Assembly (NCBI GenBank): GCA_964492245.1
Contig: CAZBJJ010000011.1
Location: 1-43,653, forward strand
Direction: 5' to 3'
DNA: 43,653 bases
DNA from: CAZBJJ01 sp964492245
GTDB taxonomy: Bacteria; Spirochaetota; Spirochaetia; Treponematales; Breznakiellaceae
Part shown: piece by piece, positions 33,356 to 41,261 of the stretch
How the letters are laid out: every line of letters begins with the position of its first letter
How positions within the stretch are numbered: the stretch's first letter is position 1
Position numbers and translations under genes: made by a program
The notes under the pieces: model-generated
Told to the model about the DNA's origin: nothing
The model's input: only the letters and a program-made list of their open reading frames with translations
The model's database searches: none

Positions 33356-34629
33356 GATTTAGGTGCAATCTTCGAGAAACCACAATAGGGCACGAGCACA
33401 GGCGGAATAGTAACTGAACCATCTGCATTCTGATAATTTTCCAAAACAGCAATAATGGCGCGCGACAGTGCCACCGCAGTACCATTGAGCATGTGTAAAA
33501 ATTTATTTTTGCCATCCTCATCCTTGTAGCGAATGTTTAAACGGCGCGCTTGAAAGTCGGTGCAATTGGAAGTGGAGGTAACTTCGCCCCAGTCGCCGCC
33601 ATTTCTTCCCGGCATCCAGGCTTCGAGGTCCCATTTGCGGTAGGCCGGTGCGCCTAAATCGCCGGTGCAGGTGTCTACAACCCGAAAGGGAATTCCCAGA
33701 CCGGAGAAAACCTCTTCTTCTATTGCGCGTAGCTCATCGTGTATGCGCGAGGAATCTTCGGGCAGGCAAAATACGAACATTTCCAATTTTGTAAATTGAT
33801 GGACTCGGTACAGCCCCTTGGAAAACTGACCCGCAGCCCCTGCTTCGCGTCTAAAACAGTGGGAAAGCCCGGCCATTTTTATGGGCAGGCTCTCTTTGGG
33901 CAAAATGGTATTTGCGTAATAGCCGCCGAGGGTAATTTCTGCCGTTCCCACCAGGCAGGTATCTTCGCCCTCTAAATTATAGATGTTTGATTCAGGGCCC
34001 CGTGGATTAAAGCCAATTCCCTCTAATATTTCTTCGCGCGCAATATCTGGGGTAATATAGGGGGTAAAGCCCCGCTTTGTTAAGATGTCTAAAACGTAGC
34101 GGGTGAGCGCTAAGTCTAAGAAAACACCCTCATTTTTAAGGTAATAAAATTTAGTTCCCGAGACCTTGGTACCGGCATCAAAATCGAGAATGTCCAAATC
34201 CTGGCCAAGCTGCACATGGTCCTTGGGCTCAAAGTTAAAGTTGGGAATAGTTCCTACGCGCTTTATTTCTACATTGTCGCTATCTAATGTGCCAATTGGG
34301 GCCTCGGGGTGGGCCATATTGGGAATGGTTTTGCCAGCGAGGTCTAAGGCCTGTTCGCAGCCGAGCAAGTCGGCTTCGAGGCTGGAAATAGATTCTTTTA
34401 GCTTTTTCCCCTCATCAATAAGAAGCTGGCGGGCATCGGCCTCCAGTTTCCCCTTCATGGCCTGAGCATTTGCATTTCGCCTCTGTTGAAGGGCCTGTAG
34501 GTCGGTAACAAGGGCAGTGCGGGCATCGAAAAGCCGCACTACTTCATCGGCATCTGCCACCATATTGCGGTTGGCAATATTTTCTTTAACAGCTTCGAGG
34601 TTGTCTTTAATAAAACGGAAATCCAGCAT
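33352..34629 (-). CDS. serS: Seryl-tRNA synthetase
   Basis: 425 residues from the ATG at 34629 (MLDFRFIKDN, the normal N-terminus); an in-frame GTG three codons upstream would lie at or before the predicted transcription start. The N-terminal tRNA-binding coiled coil (about 30-100) is followed by the class II core: motif 2 LSHCFRREAGAAGQFSKGLYRVHQF and motif 3 NGTAVALSRAIIAVLENYQ, with the serine-binding segment TSNCTDFQARRLNIRYK. It charges tRNA-Ser and tRNA-Sec. No ribosome binding site is seen; a promoter (TTGTCT, 17 bases, TACACT at 34667-34639) places the start almost at the ATG, suggesting a leaderless message. Confidence 0.97.
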   Translation of the reverse strand: MLDFRFIKDNLEAVKENIANRNMVADADEVVRLFDARTALVTDLQALQQRRNANAQAMKGKLEADARQLLIDEGKKLKESISSLEADLLGCEQALDLAGKTIPNMAHPEAPIGTLDSDNVEIKRVGTIPNFNFEPKDHVQLGQDLDILDFDAGTKVSGTKFYYLKNEGVFLDLALTRYVLDILTKRGFTPYITPDIAREEILEGIGFNPRGPESNIYNLEGEDTCLVGTAEITLGGYYANTILPKESLPIKMAGLSHCFRREAGAAGQFSKGLYRVHQFTKLEMFVFCLPEDSSRIHDELRAIEEEVFSGLGIPFRVVDTCTGDLGAPAYRKWDLEAWMPGRNGGDWGEVTSTSNCTDFQARRLNIRYKDEDGKNKFLHMLNGTAVALSRAIIAVLENYQNADGSVTIPPVLVPYCGFSKIAPKS

Positions 34630-34638
34630 AATGAACAC

Positions 34639-34667
34639 AGTGTAATGACAGAGGGCGCTTAAGACAA
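34639..34667 (-). promoter_or_regulatory. Candidate serS promoter
   Basis: On the minus strand TTGTCT (34667-34662), a 17-base spacer and TACACT (34644-34639) lie between birA and serS; the -35 overlaps the last codons of birA. Initiation would fall within a few bases of the serS ATG. Confidence 0.4.
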
Positions 34668-35513
34668 GAGCTCGCCGGTGGGAATGGTTTTAAGACGGCC
34701 CTGTACCTCCAGCAATAGGCTGCCGTCCTCTGCTAGACCCGCAATCTTCCCCTCAATTATTCGCCCGGAGCCCTGGAGCCCCTCCTCTAGTTGCACCCTT
34801 TGTCCTAAGTTCCAAAGGCGGCTCTCTATTTCCTGGCGCCATTTGCAGTTTGGGGCCAGGCTTTTATACAGGCCCTGTAAAACCTCGCCGGCTATTGTAT
34901 TGCGCAATGTCCAAGCGTCTTCATCCCAAAGGGATGAAGCTTCATCCCGATGCCCCTTTTGGCCAGCACCTAAAATGTCTTCGGCAAGGCGCAGCGAGGT
35001 GGCCTTTTGGGCCAATTCTTCGTTAAAGGCAGTTTGGCCAATATTCATTCCAATACCGACAAAGATGTTTTCAAAATTTCCTTCGCAAAGGATGCCAGCA
35101 AGTTTTCGCCAGGGGCCAAGGGGGCCGGGTTTTTGCTCGGTCTCGCAGTTCGAATTGCCAAGTTGTATTAAGAGGTCGTTTGGCCATTTTAATGCCAGAT
35201 GGGGGGCTAAAAGGGGATATATTTTTTCCACTGCATAGGCTAGCCCCAGACCAATGCGAAGGGAAAGACCACGAACAAGGCCCGGGGCATTGGAAAAAAA
35301 AATGCTCATGGCCAAGGAGCTTCCCCCAGCCCAGCTCTGCCAGCTTCGGCCGGCCATGCGGCCCCGCCCAGCGGTCTGCCTGTCGGCTATTAGGACACTG
35401 CCAGCGGCTTGGCCCTGCAAGGCAAGTTCTTTAATAAGGGTCATAGTGCTAGGACAGACGGGGCTGAGCCAGACAGGGGAGCCAAAGGGGTTATATATAT
35501 CCAAAAGCTGCAT
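34659..35513 (-). CDS. birA: Biotin-[acetyl-CoA-carboxylase] ligase BirA, without DNA-binding domain
   Basis: 284 residues. The biotin-ligase core is clear: DRQTAGRGRMAGRSWQS (GRGR at 49-52), LALKWPNDLLI and RKLAGILCEG, followed by a C-terminal SH3-like domain (GRIIEGKIAGLAEDGSLLLEVQG). It transfers biotin to carboxylase carrier lysines. The N-terminal helix-turn-helix of E. coli BirA is missing, so it should not act as a repressor. A segment around residues 188-200 (GHRDEASSLWDEDAW) is encoded by a palindromic repeat and looks like an insertion. It is upstream of serS on the same strand. No Shine-Dalgarno is visible at the start. Confidence 0.92.
   Translation of the reverse strand: MQLLDIYNPFGSPVWLSPVCPSTMTLIKELALQGQAAGSVLIADRQTAGRGRMAGRSWQSWAGGSSLAMSIFFSNAPGLVRGLSLRIGLGLAYAVEKIYPLLAPHLALKWPNDLLIQLGNSNCETEQKPGPLGPWRKLAGILCEGNFENIFVGIGMNIGQTAFNEELAQKATSLRLAEDILGAGQKGHRDEASSLWDEDAWTLRNTIAGEVLQGLYKSLAPNCKWRQEIESRLWNLGQRVQLEEGLQGSGRIIEGKIAGLAEDGSLLLEVQGRLKTIPTGELLS
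34919..34948. repeat. Palindromic repeat inside birA
   Basis: CTTCATCCC occurs at 34919-34927 and 34940-34948 with its complement GGGATGAAG at 34931-34939 between them. GGGATGAAGCTTCATCCC is thus an 18-base perfect palindrome next to a 9-bp-stem hairpin with an AAA loop. It keeps the frame. Confidence 0.9.
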
Positions 35514-35578
35514 GGCATACAGTATATAGGTTTGATTGGCTTTTTTCCTAGCTTGGCCCTGCGCTTTTAATAGGGCAA

Positions 35579-35609
35579 AGGCCTGTGCCCCTTAAAGGAG
35601 CACAGGCCT
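35579..35609 (-). terminator. Hairpin terminator after the hsp20 pair
   Basis: AGGCCTGTGC (35579-35588) pairs perfectly with GCACAGGCCT (35600-35609) around an 11-base loop, 10 bases past the stop of the second hsp20 gene. The T-tract is short on both strands (TT on the minus side after the stem), so action is probable rather than certain. It could also stop transcription approaching from birA's upstream side. Confidence 0.6.
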
Positions 35610-35619
35610 AAAAATAATT

Positions 35620-35991
35620 TTATTTAATTTCTATCTTCCGCGGTTTGGCAGATTCCCTAGTGTACAGGCTCAGATGTAAAACACCGTCCTGCATTTTAGC
35701 ATCTACTTTTTCCCGGTCGATACTCTCGTCGATTATGAAGCGTTTAAAATAATTGCCTCGACGCCTTTCTTGCAAGAGCCATTTGCCTGCGGGCTCGTTG
35801 CCCGCGGGCTCGTCAAGCTTCTGCTTGCCTTCGATAAGCAGCTCATTTTTTTCGATGCGCACTACAATGCCGTTTTTATCGACACCTGGCATCTCGATGC
35901 GCAGGTTTAAAATGCCATCGTCTTCGCAAATCGAGCAAAAAGGCTGAATCCTTGGCAGTTTTTTTTCTTCGCGTACTTGTACATCACTCAT
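35620..35991 (-). CDS. Small heat-shock protein, Hsp20 family (second of pair)
   Basis: 123 residues from the ATG at 35991 (MSDVQVREEKK); GGAGG lies 5 bases upstream and is formed by the last codons of the preceding hsp20 gene. The alpha-crystallin domain covers about residues 22-120 (DGILNLRIEMPGVDKNGIVVRIEKNELLIEGKQ; DGVLHLSLYTRESAKPRKIEI). The family's A-x-x-x-n-G-v-L motif is present as AKMQDGVLHL. It probably forms mixed oligomers with the upstream paralogue to hold unfolded proteins. Two CSIC-type cysteines (FCSICEDD) are an unusual feature. Confidence 0.92.
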   Translation of the reverse strand: MSDVQVREEKKLPRIQPFCSICEDDGILNLRIEMPGVDKNGIVVRIEKNELLIEGKQKLDEPAGNEPAGKWLLQERRRGNYFKRFIIDESIDREKVDAKMQDGVLHLSLYTRESAKPRKIEIK

Positions 35992-35992
35992 T

Positions 35993-36424
35993 TTAACCTC
36001 CAATTGTTATCTGTCGCGGTTTGAGCTCTTCCCGTTTACCAATGGTAATACGAAGAAGCCCATCTTCGAGTTTTGCCTCTACATTTGCGGGATCTGCCGC
36101 AGCGGGAAGGGATACCGTTCGATGGAAGGTACCGGCCCAGGTTTCGCGGCGGAAGAATTTTACCTCTTTCTTGCTATCCCGCTCAATGTTTTTTTCTCCC
36201 TTAAGAGTGAGCACATTGTTTTCTACCGAGACTTCGAGGTCTTTTTTTTGTACCCCCGGCAAGTCCGCAGTTAACACATAGGCGTCATCGTGCTCAACCA
36301 GGTCTACAGCTGGGGACATTGCCTGGTCGTAAAGGCCAGAGTTTTCCCAACCCAGGTTGAACAGACGCGAGAGCTCTTCGAAGGGATTAAGAGCAAAATC
36401 CTTGTTGCGTACTAAAAAATTCAT
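35993..36424 (-). CDS. Small heat-shock protein, Hsp20 family (first of pair)
   Basis: 143 residues; GGAGG sits 5 bases before the ATG. The N-terminal region is short (MNFLVRNKDFALNPFEELSRLF, a common sHsp start), then the alpha-crystallin domain (about 40-140, DLVEHDDAYVLTADLPGVQKKDLEVSVENNVLTLKGEK; AKLEDGLLRITIGKREE) and an I-x-I type C-terminal element (PRQITIGG). It is an ATP-independent holdase in the cytoplasm. It is the first gene behind a sigma-54-type promoter, and its end supplies the ribosome binding site of the second hsp20. Confidence 0.95.
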   Translation of the reverse strand: MNFLVRNKDFALNPFEELSRLFNLGWENSGLYDQAMSPAVDLVEHDDAYVLTADLPGVQKKDLEVSVENNVLTLKGEKNIERDSKKEVKFFRRETWAGTFHRTVSLPAAADPANVEAKLEDGLLRITIGKREELKPRQITIGG

Positions 36425-36461
36425 ATCGTCCTCCTTGCGGTTAATATTCTATCTATATAGT

Positions 36462-36477
36462 TGCAAGAAGCGTGCCA
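36462..36477 (-). promoter_or_regulatory. Sigma-54 (-24/-12) promoter of the hsp20 pair
   Basis: On the minus strand TGGCACG (36477-36471), four bases and TTGCA (36467-36463) match the consensus TGGCACG-N4-TTGCW completely, with the invariant GG and GC 10 bases apart. It ends about 38 bases before the hsp20 start, a normal leader length. A sigma-54 promoter requires an activator of the NtrC type; none is encoded in the window. Confidence 0.7.
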
Positions 36478-36626
36478 AGAAGGTGAAAAGGTAGGCAAAT
36501 TATGATAAGTATTTATGCAGTATGGAATTAAAGCATAAAGCTATGTTGTTTGAATAAAACCGATAAAACTGCACTTGGGGCTATGTGAGGTTTATTGACA
36601 TAGTGGGTTAAAAAGAACCAGTTGAA

Positions 36627-36643
36627 TGTATCAATATGATACA
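36627..36643. promoter_or_regulatory. Operator-like palindrome upstream of the sigma-54 promoter
   Basis: TGTATCAATATGATACA is an inverted repeat with 7-base arms and a 3-base centre, about 160-175 bases upstream of the predicted hsp20 transcription start. That distance is typical of activator sites for sigma-54 promoters. Alternatively it serves the end of the adjacent beta-barrel gene. Function is inferred from position. Confidence 0.4.
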
Positions 36644-36659
36644 ATTGCCGAGAAAGCGT

Positions 36660-37544
36660 CTATTTTGTGGGCACAATTTGTGGTAAGTTCAACTGAAGGC
36701 CCAGGGAAACTTGGTAGAGCAGGCTGTCTTCGCGGGGCTTTCGCATACCCCCCTTAGTCCAGGGCACCAGGTATAATTCGCCATCAACTAAAATTTTAAT
36801 TTTTGAGTTAAGCGTAGCCACTACCTCGCTGCCCAGAAGCAGGCTATACAGGCTGTCCCGATACTGCCCGTCGCTAAGACGGAGCATTCGGCTACTTTCT
36901 AAATAGCCCAGGCGAACCTCCACCTGATAGGGTTTATTTTTCTGGTAAAAATGGCAAATTACCTCGTAGCGAATTCTTTCGTCATTTGCCAACTGGTCGT
37001 CTTGCAAATATTCCAAAAAGCGAGACAGGCTAATTCTGCCACTAAAAATAACATTTGGAATCCAGAAGCCTGCCTCTACCGATGAATGTGTCTGAAAAAA
37101 ATCGCCGGCAAAATTCAAACCGGGGCCCAGCGTGGTCTCGTTTTTAAAGGAGAAAAAAATGACCCCCGGCAGCCTGATGGCGAGTTCGGTGGATAGACCG
37201 GGGTTGAGAATATTTGTGTCGTTTACAAAGGGCGAAAAAAGAGGCCCGACATAGACAGAAAACAAATTGTATTCCAGGCCAAAAAGGGCTGCAAGGCGAT
37301 TCCTTAGAACAGTATCTTGGTCATCTTCGAGGCGGACCCAAAAGTTATCGCCAATGCTCTCTTTTAAACTGATATGCCAATTTAAATTGCCCTTAGGGGC
37401 AAATGTGGCAGCCGTTGCCCCCAAGCTGGTCTCTAAAGAGGTATCGAAAAAAGAATTGTCCCAGCTCAGTTTGCTCTGTATTTCTAAGCTCTGGACAGCG
37501 GTGGCAAAAAAAAGCATAAGGCCAAATAAATAATACCGTTTCAT
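36660..37544 (-). CDS. Probable outer-membrane beta-barrel protein, uncharacterised
   Basis: 294 residues from the ATG at 37544, which overlaps the upstream stop (TGATG). A signal peptide (about 1-18, MKRYYLFGLMLFFATAVQS) precedes alternating polar/hydrophobic strands with aromatic residues (FWVRLEDDQDTVL; LFSVYVGPLFSPFV; KPYQVEVRLGYLESSRM) typical of a beta barrel. I do not recognise a family. It is translationally linked to the upstream gene of similar character and probably shares its sigma-28-type promoter. The C-terminus does not end in Phe (LNLPQIVPTK), unlike its neighbour, so outer-membrane insertion is less certain. Confidence 0.65.
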   Translation of the reverse strand: MKRYYLFGLMLFFATAVQSLEIQSKLSWDNSFFDTSLETSLGATAATFAPKGNLNWHISLKESIGDNFWVRLEDDQDTVLRNRLAALFGLEYNLFSVYVGPLFSPFVNDTNILNPGLSTELAIRLPGVIFFSFKNETTLGPGLNFAGDFFQTHSSVEAGFWIPNVIFSGRISLSRFLEYLQDDQLANDERIRYEVICHFYQKNKPYQVEVRLGYLESSRMLRLSDGQYRDSLYSLLLGSEVVATLNSKIKILVDGELYLVPWTKGGMRKPREDSLLYQVSLGLQLNLPQIVPTK

Positions 37545-38734
37545 CAAAATGCCGTCCTCAGTCCCACAAACAAGTGGGTAAATTGTTCAATATTGTGGTA
37601 GTTTAAGGGGTCAATCATAAGTTTAAAATCCCAACGCACACCACTTTGTAAAAAACTATAAAAGGGATTTATAGATAATCCAAGGGGCTTGCCTTGGCTG
37701 GTATCGGCAATAATATACAGGGTGGTCTCTAGGCCGCCTTCCATACCGCTATTTTTAATGCTTCCCAGGGTAAAACGGGTATTGATATCGGTCTGTCCTT
37801 TTATTTGGCTTTCTTGCTGGCGATACCAACTGGGATGGTAAAACACCGTTATATGAAGGGAGCTGTTTTTAAAATGCACCCTGGGTTCAAATAGAAAATA
37901 AAAATTGTCTATTTTTATGGTTTTATCGCTATCCCAGCGGGGAATGCCCGCCTGTAACAGGAATTCTGCCCGCGAGCCAGCGGTAAAATGGGCTAAAAGC
38001 CCCCCCCGCCAGGTGCCCGCAGCGGGGCCAGGAAAAGATGCCCCGGCAAAGCCTTCAATTTTAATAAAAGAGGAATTAAAAAGATAGCGTAAATCGGCCG
38101 ACCAGTGCTCATTGTTAAAAAGAAGGGGGCTGTTGGGATCGCCGGGCTGAATTGAGCCATCCTCCACATGTACCGCATAGCCAAAGTCGGAATCTTGATA
38201 TATGTAGGCGGCCAAAATACTGTGCGAAGCTAGGCGGTTTGCCAGCATAAGGCCAAGGCCGTGGACCTGGTATATGCCATCGTACTGAATACTTGCATTG
38301 CCATTTATACCCGAAGGAAAATATTGAATCCCGCGGTAATCGCTGCCCACCGGTGCATCTTCGAACCAGCTGGAAAAGCTATCACCATTGCAAAAAGTGT
38401 CGCCCTGGCCTAAAAACCAGGTTATATTGAGGCTTGTATCGAAAATACGGTAGGAGGTAAAGGAAAGTTGCGAAAGTTCCAGGGGAATTTCTTTTTGATT
38501 TAGAAAATAGCTTTCAATGGCATCACTGCTTATACCAAATTCCATGCGGCCGCCAAATTTAGGGCCCCCGCTAAAAGAAATACGCGTTAAAGCGGTGGAG
38601 TTCAGGACGAGGCTGTCGTTTTTTATACTTCCAATTGTAGCTAATTCTAAGGCGGGCATATTAATTTCTACGGCCCCCATGGAGCCAACACAGAAAATAC
38701 AGCAGAACAGCGCAACTTGGGCTTTTATTTGCAT
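37544..38734 (-). CDS. Probable outer-membrane beta-barrel protein, uncharacterised
   Basis: 396 residues from the ATG at 38734 with GGGAGA upstream; a TTG seven codons further upstream is open but less likely. The signal peptide is clear (MQIKAQVALFCCIFCVGSMG, cleavage near AVE). The mature part is rich in alternating amphipathic strands, Gly, Asn and aromatics, and ends in a strand with terminal Phe (LFVGLRTAF), the classical signal for outer-membrane assembly. No family is recognised. The pair is divergent from cheA and carries a sigma-28-type promoter, linking it to the motility regulon. A porin or surface protein is the likeliest general class. Confidence 0.7.
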   Translation of the reverse strand: MQIKAQVALFCCIFCVGSMGAVEINMPALELATIGSIKNDSLVLNSTALTRISFSGGPKFGGRMEFGISSDAIESYFLNQKEIPLELSQLSFTSYRIFDTSLNITWFLGQGDTFCNGDSFSSWFEDAPVGSDYRGIQYFPSGINGNASIQYDGIYQVHGLGLMLANRLASHSILAAYIYQDSDFGYAVHVEDGSIQPGDPNSPLLFNNEHWSADLRYLFNSSFIKIEGFAGASFPGPAAGTWRGGLLAHFTAGSRAEFLLQAGIPRWDSDKTIKIDNFYFLFEPRVHFKNSSLHITVFYHPSWYRQQESQIKGQTDINTRFTLGSIKNSGMEGGLETTLYIIADTSQGKPLGLSINPFYSFLQSGVRWDFKLMIDPLNYHNIEQFTHLFVGLRTAF

Positions 38735-38758
38735 TATTTTAGCTCTCCCTGCCAATAA

Positions 38759-38785
38759 TTATCGGCACATATATTACATACTATA
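38759..38785 (-). promoter_or_regulatory. Sigma-28 (FliA) promoter of the beta-barrel pair
   Basis: On the minus strand TATAGTAT (38785-38778), 11 bases and GCCGATAA (38766-38759) match the FliA consensus TAAAGTTT-N11-GCCGATAA at 6/8 and 8/8. Initiation near 38752 leaves a short leader with GGGAGA before the ATG at 38734. Confidence 0.6.
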
Positions 38786-38876
38786 CTTCTCCAAGGCCCT
38801 GGTTTCCAGCCTATATTGGGAAAAAAGCGGACAACACTTGACGTAAGCGAGTTTGTGTATAAACATTGTAAACGAA

Positions 38877-41252
38877 ATGAGCGATTATTTAGATCCTAAT
38901 AATGAAGAGCTGTTAAAAGATTTTTTCAGCGAAGCCCAGTCCCAGGTGGATAGCTTGGAGCAAAATATTCTTGTACTCGAAGGCGATTCCACCAATAAAG
39001 ACGCCATCGACGAGATGTTTCGAGCTGCCCACACCCTAAAAGGGGGGGCTGCGACCGTCGAGATGGGCGAATTGACCCATTTTACCCATTTAGTAGAGGA
39101 TGCCTTCGATGCAATCCGTTCGGATACCTTAAAAATTGAAGGCGAGGTGGTAGATGTCCTTCTTTTAGCCGTAGATATTATAAAGGCGATGTTACAGGAG
39201 CGCATGAACGGTGCGGTGTACCGGGGAGATAGCTCTTCGGTAGAGGCGAAATTGTCGGCCCTTCTGCCCACCAGTTCACCCAGTCGCAAAACGGCGGCTA
39301 AACAGGCAAAGGAAAAACCTGCCCCTGCGGCGGCCAAGGCCTCGGTCAATCCGGGAAACTTATCCGAATACGATATTTTGGAGCTTAAAGAGGCGGTACC
39401 TTCGGGTTCAAAGCTCTTTAGGGTTCTTGTCTCATTTAATGAAGACAATTTGATGAATACGGTTGGGGGCATACAGGTATATGCCGCTTTAAAGGAGACC
39501 GGTTCCATTCTTCGGACCATTCCCGATTTCGAGCATCTGTACGAAGACAATTTTTATCCCACAGTAGAATATTATATTGCCAGTACAAATCCCGAAGACT
39601 ATTTAAGACGTTCGGTGCTTATTCCCGATGTGGTGCTCGATGCAGAGGTACATTTGGTGGATGTTGGCGGTGCGCCAGCTTACGAGGCGGCGCCAGCCCC
39701 TAGGCAGGCGGCCCCGGCCCAGGAGTTGGCGGCCTCTAAATCGGCGGCGCCTAAGTCGGCGGCAAAGACCGCCACTGCCAAGCCTGCCCAGCAAGAGGGC
39801 CCAGCCCCGGATGCAGAGGCCCGGGCAAACCATGACGCCGACGCCAAAAAGGCCGGTCGCGATGCGGGCTCGGTGTTGCGGGTAGACTCTCGGCGCATAG
39901 ACAACCTTTTAAATTTAGTGTCCGAGACCGTTATAAATAAGGCGACGTTTAACCAAATTTCTTCGCAATTCGGCGAGCTTTTAGGGCAGCTTCAAACTGC
40001 GGAGGTCGCCTTTCGCGAGCAGGTAAAAGATTTAATCGATGCACTGCCCGATTTTGTGGAAAGTGCCGTTAAGGGCACCGCCATTAAGGATATCCGCAAG
40101 GATATGGGCAATAAATATGCCGATCTCTTTAATACTTTTAGCCCCTTTGAATCTGCCTTTAAGGTGAATGTTGCAAAGTTTAGATCTACGGCGCAAAACC
40201 TTGGCCGCATTACCGGCGAGCTACAAGAGGGGGTTATGCGCATTCGCATGGTGCCCATCAGCCAGATATTCAGCCGTTTCCCCCGACTGGTGCGCGACCT
40301 TTCAAAGAGCTTGGACAAACATGTCAATTTAGTTATAGAGGGCGAAGACACCGAGCTGGATAAATCGGTTATAGAGGATTTGCTCGATCCCATCATGCAC
40401 TCGGTGCGCAACTCCCTGGACCATGGCATTGAATCGGTAGAGGATCGCATTGCGGCAGGCAAGCCAGAGGACGGCCAAATACTGTTAAAGGCCTCGAACG
40501 AAGGGAATATGATTATCATCGAAATTAAAGATGATGGCAAAGGAATCGATGTCGAAGCCGTTAAAGCAAAGGCAGTAGAGCGCGGTATCCTGCATCCTAA
40601 CAAGGCCCTCACCGATATCGAAGCCTTTAATCTTATTTTTGAGCCAGGCTTTTCCACCTCGCAACAGATTACCAATATTTCTGGGCGTGGAGTGGGGCTG
40701 GATGTCGTGCGCCGACAGATTGAAAAGCTCAATGGAACGGTAACCGTCTCCTCCGAAAAGGGGAAGGGAACAAAGTTTACCATCAAATTGCCCCTTACCT
40801 TGGCCATTATTCAGGGCCTGCTCGTGCGCGTGGGCCAGGAAGTATATTCAATTCCCATTACCTCGGTTATCGAAAGCCACCGGGTAAAACCCTCGGATAT
40901 TATGATGATAGACAATTACGAGGTCTTTAATGTGCGGGACGAGGTTATCTCCCTGCTGCGCCTAAATAAGCTCTTTGGCATTCCCATTAAGGGGCAGGGC
41001 GATTATACCTTTGTGGTTATTGTGGGAACAGCCGAAAAAAAAGTGGGCCTTATGGTCGACAGCTTAATAGGGGAGGAGGATGTCGTAATAAAGCCCCTGC
41101 GCGATCAATTTACTACCTCGCCGGGCATTGCCGGAGCTTCCATTTTAGGTGATGGTTCGGTCTCCCTCATTATCGATGTAAGCCAGCTGCTCGACTTAGG
41201 GCAAAAAAAGGAAGTTGAAAACCGGCGTATGCGCGAGGCCACAATAGGATAA
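38877..41252 (+). CDS. cheA: Chemotaxis histidine kinase CheA
   Basis: 791 residues from the ATG at 38877 (MSDYLDPNNEELL). Domains in order: P1/Hpt with phospho-accepting His52 (AAHTLKGGAATVEMGEL), a P2-like response-regulator-binding region (about 165-275), an Ala/Pro/Lys-rich linker, P3 dimerisation, the P4 kinase (N box HSVRNSLDHGIE; IEIKDDGKGID; GRGVGLDVVRRQIEKLNG) and a CheW-like P5 (LAIIQGLLVRVGQEVYSIP). It phosphorylates CheY under receptor control. It heads cheA, cheW-cheR, cheX, cheY with gaps of 9-23 bases. No strong ribosome binding site is visible. Confidence 0.96.
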   Translation: MSDYLDPNNEELLKDFFSEAQSQVDSLEQNILVLEGDSTNKDAIDEMFRAAHTLKGGAATVEMGELTHFTHLVEDAFDAIRSDTLKIEGEVVDVLLLAVDIIKAMLQERMNGAVYRGDSSSVEAKLSALLPTSSPSRKTAAKQAKEKPAPAAAKASVNPGNLSEYDILELKEAVPSGSKLFRVLVSFNEDNLMNTVGGIQVYAALKETGSILRTIPDFEHLYEDNFYPTVEYYIASTNPEDYLRRSVLIPDVVLDAEVHLVDVGGAPAYEAAPAPRQAAPAQELAASKSAAPKSAAKTATAKPAQQEGPAPDAEARANHDADAKKAGRDAGSVLRVDSRRIDNLLNLVSETVINKATFNQISSQFGELLGQLQTAEVAFREQVKDLIDALPDFVESAVKGTAIKDIRKDMGNKYADLFNTFSPFESAFKVNVAKFRSTAQNLGRITGELQEGVMRIRMVPISQIFSRFPRLVRDLSKSLDKHVNLVIEGEDTELDKSVIEDLLDPIMHSVRNSLDHGIESVEDRIAAGKPEDGQILLKASNEGNMIIIEIKDDGKGIDVEAVKAKAVERGILHPNKALTDIEAFNLIFEPGFSTSQQITNISGRGVGLDVVRRQIEKLNGTVTVSSEKGKGTKFTIKLPLTLAIIQGLLVRVGQEVYSIPITSVIESHRVKPSDIMMIDNYEVFNVRDEVISLLRLNKLFGIPIKGQGDYTFVVIVGTAEKKVGLMVDSLIGEEDVVIKPLRDQFTTSPGIAGASILGDGSVSLIIDVSQLLDLGQKKEVENRRMREATIG

Positions 41253-41261
41253 GGGGAAAAA

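Noticed and set aside
36559..36566. ACCGATAA on the plus strand, one base off the sigma-28 -10 element
   Set aside because: There is no plus-strand gene downstream and the -35 spacing is wrong.
36425..36659. Possible CIRCE or HrcA operator before hsp20
   Set aside because: No TTAGCACTC-type inverted repeat is present; the palindrome there has a different sequence.
38838..38866. TTGACG-17-AAACAT as a cheA promoter
   Set aside because: The -10 matches only 3/6 and would start transcription almost at the ATG; too weak to list.
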